From assembly GCF_000982825.1 (NCBI RefSeq), contig NZ_CP011047.1, positions 4,278,001 to 4,342,000 on the forward strand: DNA of 64,000 bases, given 5' to 3'. This DNA is from Cronobacter sakazakii. GTDB taxonomy: Bacteria; Pseudomonadota; Gammaproteobacteria; Enterobacterales; Enterobacteriaceae. The position numbers and the translations under genes are program-made. Positions 43,601 to 53,104 of this stretch are shown here, in pieces (the first letter of the stretch is position 1; each line of letters opens with the position of its first letter). Under the pieces are notes generated by a model, which was given only the letters and a program-made list of their open reading frames with translations, was not told the origin of the DNA and made no database searches.

Positions 43601-43627
43601 GGCAGTTCCCTTTGGGAAAACAATGAA

Positions 43628-43960
43628 TTACAGCGCCTTCATGGTGCCTTTCGGCAGGACGGCTGCGACGAAGTCACGCTTGATAACCACTTCGGTGGTG
43701 TCGTTCAGAGCGATAGCAATGTAGCCGTTTTCCGCTACTTTGGTCACGCGACCCACCAGACCACCGTTAGTGAGCACTTCATCCCCTTTGGCGATGGAGT
43801 TCATCAGGTTTTTATGCTCTTTGGTACGCTTCTGCTGCGGACGCAGGATCATGAAATAGAAAATCAGACCAAACACGACCAGCATCAGGATCAGAGACAT
43901 CGGGCTGCCCTGCGCCGGCGCACCGCCAGCGGCTACCGCGTCAGAAATAGAAAAGCTCAT
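43628..43960 (-). CDS. yajC: Sec translocon accessory protein YajC
   Basis: YajC is a small single-span inner-membrane protein that associates with SecDF. The 110-residue product equals E. coli. The helix is MSLILMLVVFGLIFYFMIL, followed directly by the conserved RPQQKRTKEH and a soluble C-terminal domain containing GDEVLTNGGLVGRV. It lies between tgt (21 bp) and secD. Confidence 0.97.
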   Translation of the reverse strand: MSFSISDAVAAGGAPAQGSPMSLILMLVVFGLIFYFMILRPQQKRTKEHKNLMNSIAKGDEVLTNGGLVGRVTKVAENGYIAIALNDTTEVVIKRDFVAAVLPKGTMKAL

Positions 43961-43981
43961 TCAAATTCCCTCATTATTAAA

Positions 43982-45109
43982 TTAATCAACGTTCAACGGT
44001 GGCACCGGCCGCCCCTGGCGTTGGTAGAAATCCGCGACGAAGTGCTCTAATTTACCCTCTTCAATAGCCTTGCGTAAACCAGCCATTAAGCGCTGATAGT
44101 GGCGAAGGTTATGAATGGTATTGAGCCGCGCGCCCAGTATTTCGTTGCAACGGTCAAGATGATGCAAGTAGGCGCGTGAATAATTGCGACAGGTATAGCA
44201 ATCACACTCAGGATCCAGCGGCCCCGTATCGCTTTTGTACTTCGCGTTGCGGATTTTCACTACGCCTTCGGTGACGAAAAGATGGCCGTTACGCGCGTTG
44301 CGCGTCGGCATGACGCAGTCGAACATATCGATGCCGCGACGCACGCCTTCGACCAGATCTTCCGGCTTGCCCACCCCCATCAGGTAGCGCGGCTTGTCCG
44401 CCGGGATCTGCGGGCAGACATGCTCAAGAATGCGGTGCATATCTTCCTTCGGCTCACCGACAGCCAGGCCGCCGACAGCGTAGCCATCAAAGCCTATCTC
44501 TACCAGACCTTTCACGGAGATATCGCGTAAATCTTCGTAAACGCTGCCCTGAATAATGCCGAACAGCGCGTTTTTGTTGCCGAGGCTGTCAAAGCGGTCG
44601 CGGCTGCGTTTCGCCCAGCGCAGAGACATCTCCATAGAGCGCTTCGCGTAGTCCCAGTCTGCCGGGTATGGCGTGCACTCATCGAAGATCATCACGATGT
44701 CAGAACCGAGATCGAACTGGATCTCCATCGATTTTTCCGGGTCAAGGAAGATAGGATCGCCGTTGATCGGGTTGCGGAAATGCACGCCCTGCTCGGTAAT
44801 TTTGCGAATATCGCCCAGGCTAAAAACCTGGAAGCCGCCGGAATCGGTGAGGATCGGGCCTTTCCACTGCATAAAATCGTGCAGGTCGCCGTGCAGCTTC
44901 ATGATCTCCTGGCCTGGACGCAGCCAGAGGTGAAAGGTATTGCCGAGGATAATCTGCGCGCCGGTGGCTTCCACTTCTTCCGGCGTCATGCCTTTGACGG
45001 TGCCGTAAGTGCCCACGGGCATAAACGCCGGGGTTTCCACGACGCCGCGATCAAATACCAGGCGGCCGCGGCGCGCGCGGCCATCGGTCGTATCAAGTTC
45101 GAATTTCAC
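43982..45109 (-). CDS. tgt: Queuine tRNA-ribosyltransferase
   Basis: Tgt exchanges G34 in the anticodon of GUN tRNAs for preQ1. From the GTG at 45109 the product is 375 residues, the E. coli length, and starts MKFELDTTDGRARRG. GGAG lies 7 bases upstream. The ATG at 45121 would overlap this site and is rejected. Catalytic Asp residues are in LTDSGGFQVFS (about 89) and DMFDCVMPTRNARNG (about 264). Zinc ligands are in CDCYTCRNYSRAYLHHLDRC (about 302-333). queA lies upstream and yajC downstream in the same operon. Confidence 0.97.
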   Translation of the reverse strand: MKFELDTTDGRARRGRLVFDRGVVETPAFMPVGTYGTVKGMTPEEVEATGAQIILGNTFHLWLRPGQEIMKLHGDLHDFMQWKGPILTDSGGFQVFSLGDIRKITEQGVHFRNPINGDPIFLDPEKSMEIQFDLGSDIVMIFDECTPYPADWDYAKRSMEMSLRWAKRSRDRFDSLGNKNALFGIIQGSVYEDLRDISVKGLVEIGFDGYAVGGLAVGEPKEDMHRILEHVCPQIPADKPRYLMGVGKPEDLVEGVRRGIDMFDCVMPTRNARNGHLFVTEGVVKIRNAKYKSDTGPLDPECDCYTCRNYSRAYLHHLDRCNEILGARLNTIHNLRHYQRLMAGLRKAIEEGKLEHFVADFYQRQGRPVPPLNVD

Positions 45110-45154
45110 GTTTTTCTCCACATCAGAGAGACAGTCTGATGATTAATGTTACAG

Positions 45155-45197
45155 AGTGAGGGCGCCCCTCACCCCGGCCCTCTCCCGTTAAGGAGAG
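45155..45197. repeat. Dispersed GC-rich repeat-like sequence between queA and tgt
   Basis: CCCTCACCCCGGCCCTCTCC with the adjoining CTCTCC-CGTTAA-GGAGAG hairpin (about 45179-45196) resembles intergenic repeat elements common in enterobacteria. It is in the 111-bp queA-tgt gap and is not coding. Copy number cannot be judged from one window. Confidence 0.45.
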
Positions 45198-45220
45198 AGA
45201 AAAAAGCGGCAAGCGCCCGG

Positions 45221-46291
45221 TTATTCTCCCGGACGCTCGTTAATGGCCTGCGGATTGTACGTGATGTACATCGCATCGCCGTAACTAAAAAAGCGATACT
45301 CCGCTTTTACCGCTTCGCGGTAGGCGTTCATGGTGTGCTTATAGCCCGCGAACGCCGACACCAGCATGATGAGCGTCGATTCCGGCAGGTGGAAGTTGGT
45401 CACCAGCGCGTCGATCACTTTGTACTGATAGCCCGGATAGATAAAAATCTGGGTGTCTCCGAAAAACGGCGCGATAAGCGCGTCTTGCGCTGCCTGCGCG
45501 GCGCTCTCAAGCGATCGCACCGATGTGGTGCCAACGGCGACGACTTTATTGCCGCGCGCTTTCGCGGCCAGCACCGCGTCGACCACCTCCTGCGGCACTT
45601 CGGCGTATTCAGAGTGCATCACGTGATCTTCGATGCTCTCAACGCGTACCGGCTGGAACGTCCCCGCGCCGACGTGCAGCGTGACAAACGCCATCTCAAT
45701 GCCTTTCGCGCGCAGGCGCTCAAGCAGCGGCTCATCAAAATGCAGGCCTGCGGTCGGTGCCGCGACAGCGCCCGGTTTCTGGCTGTAGACGGTCTGATAA
45801 AGCTCGCGGTCAGCCTCTTCATCCGGGCGTTCAATGTAAGGCGGCAGCGGCATATGGCCGATGCTGTTCAGAATATCCAGCACCGGGCGCTCGTCGTTAA
45901 ACTGCACTTCGAACAGCGCGTCATGGCGCGCGGTCATCGTGGCGTTTACGCTTTCATCATCGCCCAGCAGAAGTTCCGCGCCCGGCTTCGGCGCTTTAGA
46001 GGCGCGGATATGGGCCAGCACGCGATGGTCGTCGAGCATACGCTCCACCAGCACTTCAATTTTGCCGCCGCTCGCCTTGCGGCCAAAGAGGCGCGCCGGG
46101 ATCACGCGGGTATTGTTAAACACCAGCAGATCGCCGGGGTTGAGCTTATCGAGCAAATCGGTGAAAGTGCCGTGCGTGAGATCTCCCGTCGGCCCGTCGA
46201 GCGACAGCAGGCGACAGGCGCTACGCTGGGCTTGCGGATAGTGAGCTATCAGGGATTCGGGTAATTCAAAAGAGAAATCGGTCAAACGCAT
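45221..46291 (-). CDS. queA: S-adenosylmethionine:tRNA ribosyltransferase-isomerase QueA
   Basis: QueA transfers the ribosyl part of S-adenosylmethionine to preQ1 in tRNA to form epoxyqueuosine. The 356-residue product matches E. coli. Family signatures include MRLTDFSFELPESLIAHYP at the start, VFNNTRVIPARLFG, and APTAGLHFDEPLLERL. It heads the operon with tgt and the Sec genes. Upstream, acpH is transcribed divergently. Confidence 0.97.
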   Translation of the reverse strand: MRLTDFSFELPESLIAHYPQAQRSACRLLSLDGPTGDLTHGTFTDLLDKLNPGDLLVFNNTRVIPARLFGRKASGGKIEVLVERMLDDHRVLAHIRASKAPKPGAELLLGDDESVNATMTARHDALFEVQFNDERPVLDILNSIGHMPLPPYIERPDEEADRELYQTVYSQKPGAVAAPTAGLHFDEPLLERLRAKGIEMAFVTLHVGAGTFQPVRVESIEDHVMHSEYAEVPQEVVDAVLAAKARGNKVVAVGTTSVRSLESAAQAAQDALIAPFFGDTQIFIYPGYQYKVIDALVTNFHLPESTLIMLVSAFAGYKHTMNAYREAVKAEYRFFSYGDAMYITYNPQAINERPGE

Positions 46292-46392
46292 GGCTGGAAC
46301 TCTGACATAAAAAACAGGCGGCTAGTCTAGTGCCGGGGCGCGCTCCCTGCAACTGATAAGCCGCTTTATCTCTCTTTAAGGAAAGGATCGTT

Positions 46393-46974
46393 ATGAATTT
46401 TCTTGCCCATCTGCATCTGGCGCATCTGGCGCAAAGTTCGCTGCCCGGCAATCTGATGGCGGACTTCGTGCGCGGCAAACCGGATGAGCTTTATCCGGCG
46501 GATGTCGTGGCGGGAATTTACATGCACCGGCGCGTGGATGTGTTGACCGATAACCTGCCGGAAGTGCGCGAAGCGCGCGAGTGGTTCCGCCCCGAAACCC
46601 GCCGCGTAGCGCCGGTGACGCTGGATGTCATGTGGGATCACTTTCTCTCGCGCCACTGGGCGCAAATCTCGCCGGAGATCCCGCTTGCGGAATTTATCGC
46701 GCACGCGCACGCCCAGATTTTACCGACGCTGCCCGACGCGCCGGAGCGCTTTGTGAATCTTAACAACTACCTCTGGCGCGAGCGCTGGATGGAGCGCTAC
46801 CGCGAGATGGACTACATCGCCCGCGTGCTTAACGGCATGGCGACCCGACGGCCGAAACTCGCGGCCCTGCGCGACTCCTGGGACGATCTCAATACCCATT
46901 ACGCCGCGCTGGAGCGCCAGTTCTGGCGCTTTTATCCGCGCATGATGGCGATGGCGCACGAGCAAACGCTCTGA
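46393..46974 (+). CDS. acpH: ACP phosphodiesterase AcpH
   Basis: AcpH removes the 4'-phosphopantetheine group from acyl carrier protein. The 193-residue product matches E. coli. The start MNFLAHLHLAHLAQSSLPGN contains the HD-like metal-binding His residues, and FVRGKPDELYPADVVAGIYMHRRVDVLTD follows. A GGAAAGGA ribosome-binding site precedes the ATG. It is divergent from queA and converges tail-to-tail with the DUF3999 gene, with no gap between them. Confidence 0.95.
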   Translation: MNFLAHLHLAHLAQSSLPGNLMADFVRGKPDELYPADVVAGIYMHRRVDVLTDNLPEVREAREWFRPETRRVAPVTLDVMWDHFLSRHWAQISPEIPLAEFIAHAHAQILPTLPDAPERFVNLNNYLWRERWMERYREMDYIARVLNGMATRRPKLAALRDSWDDLNTHYAALERQFWRFYPRMMAMAHEQTL

Positions 46975-48345
46975 TTACGCCGCTTTTTCGCCGCGAATCT
47001 CGCGCCACAGCCGCCAGGCGAGCAGCAGCAACCCGGCGGCGCCCGCCACCAGCACGCCCCAGATAATCCAGGTATAGCGCGCGTTGCGCTGCGCGCTGGC
47101 ATCTTTGGCCGTCAGCCGCGCGTCGCCGCCGAGCGTCACCGCTTTAACCGCCTGCGCGTAAGGCAACATCTCCGGATCGTGAGAGCCCGGCACCAGCGTT
47201 TGTAGCTCCAGCGCCTGCGTTTTAGCGGCACCATTGCCCCAGGCGAGCAGGAACGGGCCGCTGCCCTGGGCATTAAACACCAGCGTTTTTTCGTCGCGCT
47301 CGCCGGTCACTTCCGGGAACGCGTCGCCAAAGCGCTGGTTCACCGCCCGCACGCGGAGCGCGGAAATCAGCTCGCCGCGCAGCGGCAGCGTCACCGCCGG
47401 GCGCTCCGGCAGGCGATAAATAACCGTGCGGGCGAGCGGCTGCCACGCCATGTTATCCGCGCTGCGATACTCAATCTCCACCGGCACAACGGCGTTCTCA
47501 AGCTGCGGGCGCAGCGTCAGGGCATCGAATGGCTGTGGCCGCGCCCAGCGATACACGGCGGTGTTATCGTTTTCTTTCTCGCCATGCGCGGCAAGCGTGA
47601 CGCGCCGCGCCTGTACGTGCGGTGCCTGCCACTGTCCGGTAGCCGAGGTAAAATCAAGCGGCGCGCTGGCGTTTTTCACCACCACTAGCAGGTATTTCGC
47701 GCCAAAGAGTGACGGGGCACCGCTGAAATCCACCGTGTTCTGCAACAGCCGCTGATTGCCGGAGGCTAAATCCAGCAGCGGCGCATCCGCGATGATCGGC
47801 TGCCAGTCGCGCATCGTCTCGCTCGCGAGCACGTCCACGCGCGCCTGCCAGCCGTTGACCTGTTGTGGCCACGCCAGTTGCAGCTGTGTCAGTGCGCGCT
47901 CGCCGTTGTTCTCGCCAAGCGGGATCAGCCAGCTCGCGCTCAGTTGCTCTACCGGCGCGTTTTCCATGCGGATCTGCACGCCAGACGGCGAGGTTAACAG
48001 CACCGTGCGCTGCTCTTCTTCGCTGGTTTTAACCGGCTGTGCGTCAAGCCTGTAGACCGTCAGCGGCGCGCGTTGCGGCGCAGGCGCGGGCGGCGTGGTG
48101 GTGTCGAGCGCAAACGGCAGGCTTGCGCCCTGCGCATTAAACACGCGAACATCGCGCAGATCCGGCCAGGCGCTCTGCGAATAGACGGCCTCCGGCAGCG
48201 GCAGCCGGTACCACGGCGACTGCCCTTCCACCGCAAGTTCCACACCGCGTGCATAATCCTGCGGACGCTCGGCGCGAGGGGTGTCGTCACTGGCCGCGCA
48301 GGTGGCGGCGAACGCCCAGACAAGGGCAACCCATAACTGTTTCAT
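46975..48345 (-). CDS. DUF3999-family exported membrane-anchored protein
   Basis: A 456-residue protein with a signal peptide (MKQLWVALVWAFAATCAAS), a long beta-rich periplasmic region (about 25-420), and one C-terminal transmembrane helix (WIIWGVLVAGAAGLLLLAWRLW, about 428-449) ending in a short basic cytoplasmic tail. Features match the DUF3999 family, whose function is not established. Its start overlaps the stop of the DUF2339 gene by 4 bp (ATGA), so the two are translated together. Absence of this pair beside malZ in E. coli K-12 marks a lineage difference. Family naming is from recall, not a search. Confidence 0.75.
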   Translation of the reverse strand: MKQLWVALVWAFAATCAASDDTPRAERPQDYARGVELAVEGQSPWYRLPLPEAVYSQSAWPDLRDVRVFNAQGASLPFALDTTTPPAPAPQRAPLTVYRLDAQPVKTSEEEQRTVLLTSPSGVQIRMENAPVEQLSASWLIPLGENNGERALTQLQLAWPQQVNGWQARVDVLASETMRDWQPIIADAPLLDLASGNQRLLQNTVDFSGAPSLFGAKYLLVVVKNASAPLDFTSATGQWQAPHVQARRVTLAAHGEKENDNTAVYRWARPQPFDALTLRPQLENAVVPVEIEYRSADNMAWQPLARTVIYRLPERPAVTLPLRGELISALRVRAVNQRFGDAFPEVTGERDEKTLVFNAQGSGPFLLAWGNGAAKTQALELQTLVPGSHDPEMLPYAQAVKAVTLGGDARLTAKDASAQRNARYTWIIWGVLVAGAAGLLLLAWRLWREIRGEKAA

Positions 48346-51068
48346 TCTGCCTCTCCCTGACGGGCATTGACCGGCTGCGCCGCTTTCGGCGGCAGCGGTG
48401 AGAAATAACCGACAATCAGCACCAGCACCGCGACGCCGATAAACGCCACGGCGCGCGCAAGCCCGCCGCCGCCTGCGCTGTCCACCAGCATCAGCTTCAC
48501 AATCACCACGCCGAGCAGGCCCGCGCCGCAGAACCAGCCCTGACGCGCGCCTTTACGCGTGGCGCTCACCATCACCAGCAGCGCCAGCAACATCCAGAGC
48601 AGCGCGAACGTGGTCTGGACCAGACGAGAATCCCACAGCGCGTCGGACTGCCACGGGATCCCCCCGATCCACGCAAGCGTACGCAGCACCAGCCCGTTGC
48701 CCCACCAGAACAGCAGCGCATACCAGACGAGCGGCGCCCACGGCTGCGCCTGCTGTAACAGCGGCGACCAGAAGCGCGTAAGCAGCCGCCACCAGCCCAG
48801 CACCGCCAGCAGCGCGAAACCTGCGCCAAGCTCCAGCGGGTTGATCAACGGCAGGTACGGCCAGTCGATTGTTACGCCGCTCATCAGGTTGCCCGCAAGC
48901 AGTAAAAATGCCAGCACCGGCGCGACCGGCAACAGCCCCGGCCCGCTGTAAAGCGCAGGCCACTGCGCGCACGGCCACAGGCCGCGCCGGAGCGCGCCGT
49001 TCACCAGCAACACAATAGCGGCGCTGACGGCGAGGATAATGCCGGTCTGCCACGCCTCGCTGCCCCACGGCAGGCTGTCGGTAAACCACCAGGTTTCCGC
49101 GCCAGCGGCAAGGAGCAGCATCCAGAACAGCGACAGATGCAGCGCCTTCTGAAGGCGAACCGGCAACGCGCCGGCATCACGGCGCAGCAGCCAGAGCGCG
49201 CACGGCAGCGCCAGACACCAGACGAGGCTGTGCCAGCCCGCCAGCACCAGCGCGCCGTCAATAACGATGTGACAAGCCAGCATCAGCGCCATGCCCGGCC
49301 ACAGCAGCCAGACGGCGTAAGCGAGATCCGGCCACGCCGCTTTGCGCGATGCGGCGCGCCACAGCAAGACGGAGAGCGTCAGCAGCGCAAGCGCCAGGGC
49401 AAGCCCGGTGGAGATATCCGTAAACGCCCAGCGGGCAGTCTGCAGCAGCGCCACCAGCCAGAAGGCGATGCCCGCACCAAGATGCGCCCGGCTCACCTGC
49501 CGCTGCGGTTCTCGCCACAGCCAGCCGCCCGCCAGCCAACAGAGCGCCAGCACCGCGCTGATAAACGCCGCGTTAAGCAGCGTAATACCATCAACCCATG
49601 CGTAAACAGCGCTGGCCGCCGCAAGCGTCAGCAGCGCGCTGCCGCTGTAGCTCATCCGACGCTGCGTCTGCTGCATGCCAAACCACAGCAGCCCCAGCCC
49701 TTCCAGCGCCCAGGCGAGCGCCGTCCAGCGGGCCGACAGCGCCAGCGGAATAGCGAGCGTGACAAACGCGCCGCCGAGCGCCAGCCCGCCCAGCGCCAGT
49801 ATCCGCCCATCCTGCGAATAGCGACGCAGCGCGGCGCGCGCGAGCAGCAAATAGACCAGCCCGAAGCCGAGCGCCGAAAACGCCGGGCCATACGTCCAGT
49901 GGCGGGTAATCGCATACTGCATCCCAAAGCCGACCAGCGGCGGCGCGAACAGCATCACGCCATCGACGATTTTCTTGCGACCCTGCGCGCGCAGCGACAG
50001 CGCCACGCAGACGACGCCGAAGAGCAGAATATTGGCGATAAGAAAGAGCTGGCAGCTCAGCCACTCGTCCGGCTGATAACCGTTGATGCCCCAAAGGCCC
50101 GCCACGCCAAAGGTAAACAGCAGGCCAAGCAGATTAAGCTCGCGCCAGTGCTGCCAGACGCTGACGGCGGCGATGCCCACCGACAACAGCAGATAGAACG
50201 AGAAGAGTGCGATGTGACTGCCGCCGCCAGTTGAGAGCAGCAGCGGCGCGAGATAGCCGCCGAGGCTCGCCAGCATCGCGAGGCTTAACGCGCGTTGCAG
50301 CACGGCCAGCGCGACGCTCGCGGCGCACACCACCAGCATCAGGCCGAAGGCGAGCGGCATCGGCAACATCTGCCAGAGCCGGAACGCGCCGAAAATCGTG
50401 ATATAGAGCGCGCCCACCGCACCGCCCTGAAGGATCAGCGCATAGACCGGCGTTTTGTGGCGCAGCCGCCAGCCGAAGGCCAGCAGCACCAGCGCGGCGA
50501 CGCCCGCGCCCGCGACGCGCAGCTCAAGCGGCAGCAGATCGCGCTCAACGCTGTAGCGCAGCAGGAAGGAAATCCCTAAAAAGAGAAGAATGACACCGAT
50601 TTTGGCGAGCGGGTTGCCCTGCATAAACCAGCGCGTCAGGCTGGTGATAAGCCCGCCTGACGCCGCGGCATGGCGCGGTTCCGGCGCGGGTTCTTCGCGG
50701 CGCGTAGCGGCGGCGGGCGCAGGGGCTTTCGCCGCGTTGCGCACCGCCTGCGACCAGACCGGCGGCGCGTCCGCAGGCGGCTGCGGTTCAGGCTCCGGCG
50801 CTGCCGCGGTTTCAGGCACCGGTTCGGGTTCTGGCGCGACAAACACGGGCGCAGGCTCCGGCGCAGGCGTTGCCACTGGCGCGGTTTCCACACCCGGCGG
50901 CGCAGACGCCGCGGCAAGCCGCGCTTCCAGCGTCTCTATGCGATTACGCAGGCGATGAAGTTCGGTTTCGTTACGCGCGCTGCGTTTTAGCGCCATGATG
51001 GCTATCACCGGCACCACAACCACGCAGAAGAGCGCAATCAGAGCAGCAAATACAAAAATCTCATCCAT
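48342..51068 (-). CDS. DUF2339-family large polytopic membrane protein
   Basis: A 908-residue inner-membrane protein. It has an N-terminal helix, a short coiled-coil (HRLRNRIETLEARLAAA, about 37-53), and a Pro/Glu/Ala-rich linker (about 55-140, with VFVAPEPEPVPETAAAPEPE). More than 20 hydrophobic segments fill the rest. This layout is typical of DUF2339, a family of unknown function. It is the first gene of the pair with the DUF3999 protein, which suggests an envelope complex with a periplasmic arm. GC content is very high, in line with its Ala/Leu/Trp-rich helices. Substrate or role cannot be inferred from sequence. Confidence 0.8.
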   Translation of the reverse strand: MDEIFVFAALIALFCVVVVPVIAIMALKRSARNETELHRLRNRIETLEARLAAASAPPGVETAPVATPAPEPAPVFVAPEPEPVPETAAAPEPEPQPPADAPPVWSQAVRNAAKAPAPAAATRREEPAPEPRHAAASGGLITSLTRWFMQGNPLAKIGVILLFLGISFLLRYSVERDLLPLELRVAGAGVAALVLLAFGWRLRHKTPVYALILQGGAVGALYITIFGAFRLWQMLPMPLAFGLMLVVCAASVALAVLQRALSLAMLASLGGYLAPLLLSTGGGSHIALFSFYLLLSVGIAAVSVWQHWRELNLLGLLFTFGVAGLWGINGYQPDEWLSCQLFLIANILLFGVVCVALSLRAQGRKKIVDGVMLFAPPLVGFGMQYAITRHWTYGPAFSALGFGLVYLLLARAALRRYSQDGRILALGGLALGGAFVTLAIPLALSARWTALAWALEGLGLLWFGMQQTQRRMSYSGSALLTLAAASAVYAWVDGITLLNAAFISAVLALCWLAGGWLWREPQRQVSRAHLGAGIAFWLVALLQTARWAFTDISTGLALALALLTLSVLLWRAASRKAAWPDLAYAVWLLWPGMALMLACHIVIDGALVLAGWHSLVWCLALPCALWLLRRDAGALPVRLQKALHLSLFWMLLLAAGAETWWFTDSLPWGSEAWQTGIILAVSAAIVLLVNGALRRGLWPCAQWPALYSGPGLLPVAPVLAFLLLAGNLMSGVTIDWPYLPLINPLELGAGFALLAVLGWWRLLTRFWSPLLQQAQPWAPLVWYALLFWWGNGLVLRTLAWIGGIPWQSDALWDSRLVQTTFALLWMLLALLVMVSATRKGARQGWFCGAGLLGVVIVKLMLVDSAGGGGLARAVAFIGVAVLVLIVGYFSPLPPKAAQPVNARQGEAE

Positions 51069-51152
51069 TGATTTCAGACCCTGCGGCAGAAGTGCGGCTA
51101 CTTTCCCATATCTGAATGAAAAGCGGTATTCCTTTACCGCGTTTCGTTACGC

Positions 51153-52970
51153 TTATCGCGAATGCAGGATCACCGCCGCGCCTGCGGCGAGCCGCAGCGT
51201 CTGCCCTTCCAGCGCGGCGTCGCCCTCTTCGCGCGTCCAGGCCCAGTCATCAAGGAGCGGCGAGAACGGCAGTGTGATTTCACAAGCCGCGCCGCGGTTC
51301 AGCGCCACCAGCACGCGCTCCTGCCGGAAGACACGCGTAAACACAAAGACGTCGCCTTTCGCATACACCACCTGGCATGCGCCGGAACGCAGCGCCCGGC
51401 TGCGGTGGCGCAGGCGCGCGAGCCGCTGATAGAGCGCCAGCAGCTCGCCGTCCTGCTGTGTTTTATCCCACGGGAACGGCTGGCGGCAGAACGGATCGTT
51501 ACCGCCTTCCACGCCCACTTCATCGCCATAGAAAACGCACGGCACGCCGGGCCAGCAGAAAAGCCACACCGCCGCCGCCCTGATGCGCGCCGGGTCGCCT
51601 TTGGCGACCGTTTTAAAACGCGCGGTATCATGGCTGTCGAGCTGGTTAAACATTCGCAACTGCTGCTCGTGCGAGAGCGCGGCGCGATACTCATCCATCC
51701 ACCGCGCGCAGTCGGCGGCGTCAAGCTGCTGTGGCTCAAGGCCGTGATCGACGCCCGCAAGAAAGCTCCACACCGGCGTCGTAAAGCCGCGGTAGTTCAT
51801 AGCCGCATCTTCCACGTCGTTTTGCAGCCACTGGCGCGCGTCGCCGAAATGCTCACCGAAGACAAACGCTTGCGGATTCACCGTTTTGGCCGCGCGGGTG
51901 ATCCCCTCAACGTGGCGCAGGTTTGCTTTCGCGCCGCCGCTTTCCCCGAGCATATGCACCACATCGAGCCGCCAGCCGTCGATGCTCCAGGGCGCTTTCA
52001 GCCAGTGTTTCACCACGCTCTCTTCGCCTGCGTAAATCTCTTCCACCACATCGCGCTCAGCGAAATCGAGTTTCGGCAGGCTGTCGTAGCCGAGCCAGCA
52101 GAAGGCGTGACCGTCCTCGGCGAAGGTGTACCAGTTGCGCGTCGGCGAATCCGGGTGATGGCACGCCCCGTCGGTGCCGTGATTCTGGCGATCGAACCAC
52201 GGGTGCGTATCACCGGTGTGGTTAAAGACGCCGTCCAGAATCAGGCGCATATCCGCTTCACGCGTTTTTTCACGCAGGCGCAGCAGCGCTTCATCGCCGC
52301 CGAACTGCGGATCGACGTGGCGATAATCGGCGGTGTCATATTTATGCACGCTCGGCGCGCTGAAGATAGGGTTGAGATAAAGCGCCGTGACGCCGAGTTT
52401 TTTCAGGTACGGCAGTTTTTCGCAGATACCGTCGAGATCGCCGCCGTAAAACGTCGAGCCGCCCGCCTCTGCGCTGACCGGCTCGTGCCAGTCGCGCAGA
52501 ATGATGTCGTGGCCCTGGGCGTGGTGGAAATAGATGTTGTCCTGCTGCGCGCCGCGCGGCGTGCTGCGGGCGAAGCGGTCCGGGAAAATCTGGTAGAACA
52601 CCTGATCCTGCACCCATTGCGGGCCGTCGTCCGGCGCGTCGATGGCAAACAGCGCCAGCCGGGCGGGCGGAAACTCACTCAGCCCCAGCGGGCTGAACCA
52701 CTGCTGGCGATCGCCCCATAACAGCTTAAAGCAGTAGCGGCGGCGCGGCTGGCCGTCGCCGAGCGGAATGCTCGCCTGCCACGCGCTGACCTGCGGATGC
52801 GGCGCGGCGGTCAGACGCTTCATTTCAAAGGGCGTTTCTTCGTTATCGCGCTCGTAACGCAGCATGACCTTTTCCGGCAGCGCGTCGCCCGCAAGCCAGA
52901 GGGTAATGAGTAATTTCTCCCCCTGCCGGTGAATAAAGGGCGCAACGGGGAGATGCCAGGCATTCAACAT
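51153..52970 (-). CDS. malZ: Maltodextrin glucosidase MalZ
   Basis: MalZ removes glucose from the reducing end of maltodextrins in the cytosol. The 605-residue product matches E. coli. An N-terminal beta-sandwich domain (about 1-115) precedes the GH13 barrel. Catalytic residues are visible as Asp336 (DGWRLDVVHM), Glu373 (FGEHFGDA) and Asp448 (NQLDSHDTARF), and region I is DGVFNHTGDTH. It is transcribed in the same direction as proY, from which a terminator and a possible MalT-box region separate it. Confidence 0.97.
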   Translation of the reverse strand: MLNAWHLPVAPFIHRQGEKLLITLWLAGDALPEKVMLRYERDNEETPFEMKRLTAAPHPQVSAWQASIPLGDGQPRRRYCFKLLWGDRQQWFSPLGLSEFPPARLALFAIDAPDDGPQWVQDQVFYQIFPDRFARSTPRGAQQDNIYFHHAQGHDIILRDWHEPVSAEAGGSTFYGGDLDGICEKLPYLKKLGVTALYLNPIFSAPSVHKYDTADYRHVDPQFGGDEALLRLREKTREADMRLILDGVFNHTGDTHPWFDRQNHGTDGACHHPDSPTRNWYTFAEDGHAFCWLGYDSLPKLDFAERDVVEEIYAGEESVVKHWLKAPWSIDGWRLDVVHMLGESGGAKANLRHVEGITRAAKTVNPQAFVFGEHFGDARQWLQNDVEDAAMNYRGFTTPVWSFLAGVDHGLEPQQLDAADCARWMDEYRAALSHEQQLRMFNQLDSHDTARFKTVAKGDPARIRAAAVWLFCWPGVPCVFYGDEVGVEGGNDPFCRQPFPWDKTQQDGELLALYQRLARLRHRSRALRSGACQVVYAKGDVFVFTRVFRQERVLVALNRGAACEITLPFSPLLDDWAWTREEGDAALEGQTLRLAAGAAVILHSR

Positions 52971-53052
52971 ACACTTTGATCCTTAATCGACAGAAAACAG
53001 GCGCATCTTTCCACAGGGGCAACCGCCCGCCTTCCTCATTCTGGATTTTATT

Positions 53053-53073
53053 GGGGGAGGAGACGGGAGGCGG
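53053..53073. promoter_or_regulatory. Candidate tandem MalT boxes upstream of malZ
   Basis: On the plus strand GGGGGAGGAG (53053-53062) and CGGGAGGCGG (53064-53073) form two direct copies resembling the MalT box GGGGAKGAGG. They lie about 85-105 bp before the malZ start. malZ belongs to the MalT regulon in E. coli. The second copy is weak. Confidence 0.35.
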
Positions 53074-53104
53074 AGAAACAGAAGTGAGCGTAGAGCGAAA
53101 ACGA

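Noticed and set aside
45110..45121. ATG start for tgt giving MEKNVKFEL
   Set aside because: It overlaps the GGAG ribosome-binding site that serves the GTG at 45109, and the GTG start gives the usual 375-residue protein.
49137..50234. 365-residue frame antisense to the DUF2339 gene
   Set aside because: Extreme Arg/Gln/Pro composition reflects codon structure of the membrane-helix-rich gene on the minus strand.
51162..52721. 519-residue open frame antisense to malZ
   Set aside because: malZ has a complete set of GH13 catalytic motifs on the other strand; the antisense product is Arg/Ala-rich and shows no family features.
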